This document shows, one piece after another, positions 63,404-64,000 of a stretch of 64,000 bases of DNA (the stretch's first letter is position 1; every line of letters starts with the position of its first letter). A program made the position numbers and the translations under genes. Below the pieces are notes generated by a model. The model saw only the letters and a list, made by a program, of their open reading frames with translations, was not told the origin of the DNA and made no database searches. This stretch comes from Mariaggregatimicrobium sp964498785 (lineage in GTDB: Bacteria; Zhuqueibacterota; Zhuqueibacteria; Thermofontimicrobiales; Thiofontviventaceae): the NCBI GenBank assembly GCA_964498785.1, contig CAZCJL010000012.1:24894-88893 (forward strand), written 5' to 3'.

Positions 63404-63486
63404 AACAGCACCCTACCATAATAATTTACATAAATTGAATTAAATAATAATTTTAATAAATGTCAACAGTTTTTTGTCGTTTGCTG

Positions 63487-63852
63487 TTAACTAATGTCCA
63501 TTATTCCTTTTTTCTGAGATGATTCAGTGAGTTTATCAATCTGAGCGCTATTTCCAGGCGCAACTAACACATCTCCTTCTTCAAGCATCATTTCTCCCGG
63601 AAGATTAACGATCATTTCTTTATTCTGGAATTTCTTTATGCCAACACCAATTCCCAGAATAATTAAAAATACGGTAAAAATTCTACCTTTAATCCCTAAA
63701 TTAGACACTTCATGAAATCCGACGGTGCTGATTGTGATAATAGTCATATATAATGCATCTAATAATTTCCACTTTTCGAAAAACATGTATCCAAATGTAC
63801 CGCCCAAAATAATAATGACAATAAGAATAACCGGGATCAAAATCTGTTTCAT
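63487..63852 (-). CDS. two-helix K+ channel lacking the RCK-N domain
   Basis: 121 aa from the ATG at 63852 (a TTG at 63870 is also in frame; neither has a clear ribosome site). Two membrane helices (about 5-22 and 56-72) flank a pore loop with TISTVGFHEV, a selectivity filter of the TVGF type. Right after the second helix (LIILGIGVG) the sequence continues as a TrkA-C/RCK-C-like stretch (IKKFQNKEMI, MMLEEGDVLVAPG, IDKLTE). The Rossmann TrkA-N domain of about 130-200 aa that normally sits between is absent, as after an in-frame deletion. It may be a non-functional remnant or a reduced channel. Confidence 0.65.
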   Translation of the reverse strand: MKQILIPVILIVIIILGGTFGYMFFEKWKLLDALYMTIITISTVGFHEVSNLGIKGRIFTVFLIILGIGVGIKKFQNKEMIVNLPGEMMLEEGDVLVAPGNSAQIDKLTESSQKKGIMDIS

Positions 63853-64000
63853 TTCGCTAATTCGTGACAAAATTGAATATTTAACACAACCGAATTATTC
63901 GATTAAGTTCAAAAATTATCAAATGTTAAAATAAATATTATGTATACATTCAATAATTGATGGTGTGCATCAAAGCTTTCGGATTCTCTTTAAATTTATT

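Noticed and set aside
1..64000. CRISPR arrays, tRNA or rRNA genes, insertion sequences
   Set aside because: I looked for spaced direct repeats near cas6, GGTTCGAAT-type T loops and transposase-like frames and saw none. A systematic search was not possible by eye.

Overview
The window (64 kb, AT-rich) looks like a chromosome segment of a Gram-negative, probably anaerobic or facultative bacterium of the FCB superphylum (Calditrichota / KSB1 / Ignavibacteria / Marinimicrobia-like). The signs are a FlgD/type-IX-secretion-like C-terminal sorting domain on a giant vWA/DUF11 protein, a DUF4835 (PorD-like) protein, a PorV/PorQ-like outer-membrane protein, phosphatidylethanolamine synthesis, TatA-type proteins, several radical-SAM enzymes and sigma-54 activators. 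The phylum is an inference. I saw no rRNA, tRNA, CRISPR array, prophage or insertion sequence.

Layout. 0-3 kb: secreted hypothetical, small lipoprotein, rlmI, cold-shock gene. 3.5-8.2 kb: 1566-aa vWA protein with seven DUF11-type repeats. 8.8-11.3 kb: cation/proton antiporter with a TrkA-N domain and a flavoprotein. 11.3-16.9 kb: the most unusual locus. A twin-operator-like region and a tiny poly-proline secreted peptide precede a five-gene operon encoding a FliF(RBM3-TM)-FliG fusion, a FlgO-like outer-membrane protein, a TPR lipoprotein, MotA and MotB. It reads as the rotor and stator of a flagellar motor with no rod, hook, filament or export genes in this window. 17-25 kb: RelA-like synthetase, a cytosolic TPR histidine kinase with a sigma-54 response regulator, a divergent LysM gene with a good -24/-12 promoter, and an NtrY-like kinase. 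25.5-28 kb: nadE and a helical protein.

28.6-37 kb (+ strand): a COG0731-type radical SAM protein and a YggS protein, then a DUF89 / NifX-like / sirtuin / PAS-sigma54 activator / NifU-methyltransferase fusion / Mrp ATPase cluster that looks like iron-sulfur or metal-cofactor handling, then a SPASM-like radical SAM protein. 37-46.5 kb (- strand): a probable 12-gene housekeeping operon ecfT-truA-fsa-htrA-purC-psd-pssA-DUF4321-tatA-tatA-gatA-gatB. 46.6-50 kb: OPT transporter, then a PqqD-like gene next to a stand-alone cas6. 50-64 kb: CoA-activase-like protein, CCA-adding enzyme, VanZ-like protein, M1 peptidase with HEAT repeats, GGDEF protein, GT9-like fragment, two consecutive genes that join ComEA-like helix-hairpin-helix DNA-binding units to outer-membrane barrels, DUF4835, an SbsA-Ig lipoprotein and a shrunken K+ channel.

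Main discovery candidate: the FliF-FliG/MotAB operon at 11.96-16.94 kb. Aligned by eye, one of the two known stator-rotor charge pairs (MotA R90 / FliG D289) is lost on both sides, while the other (MotA E98 / FliG R281) keeps its charges on both sides. This suggests a diverged but functional non-flagellar rotary or force-generating machine. All alignments were made by eye from remembered family sequences and need computational confirmation.
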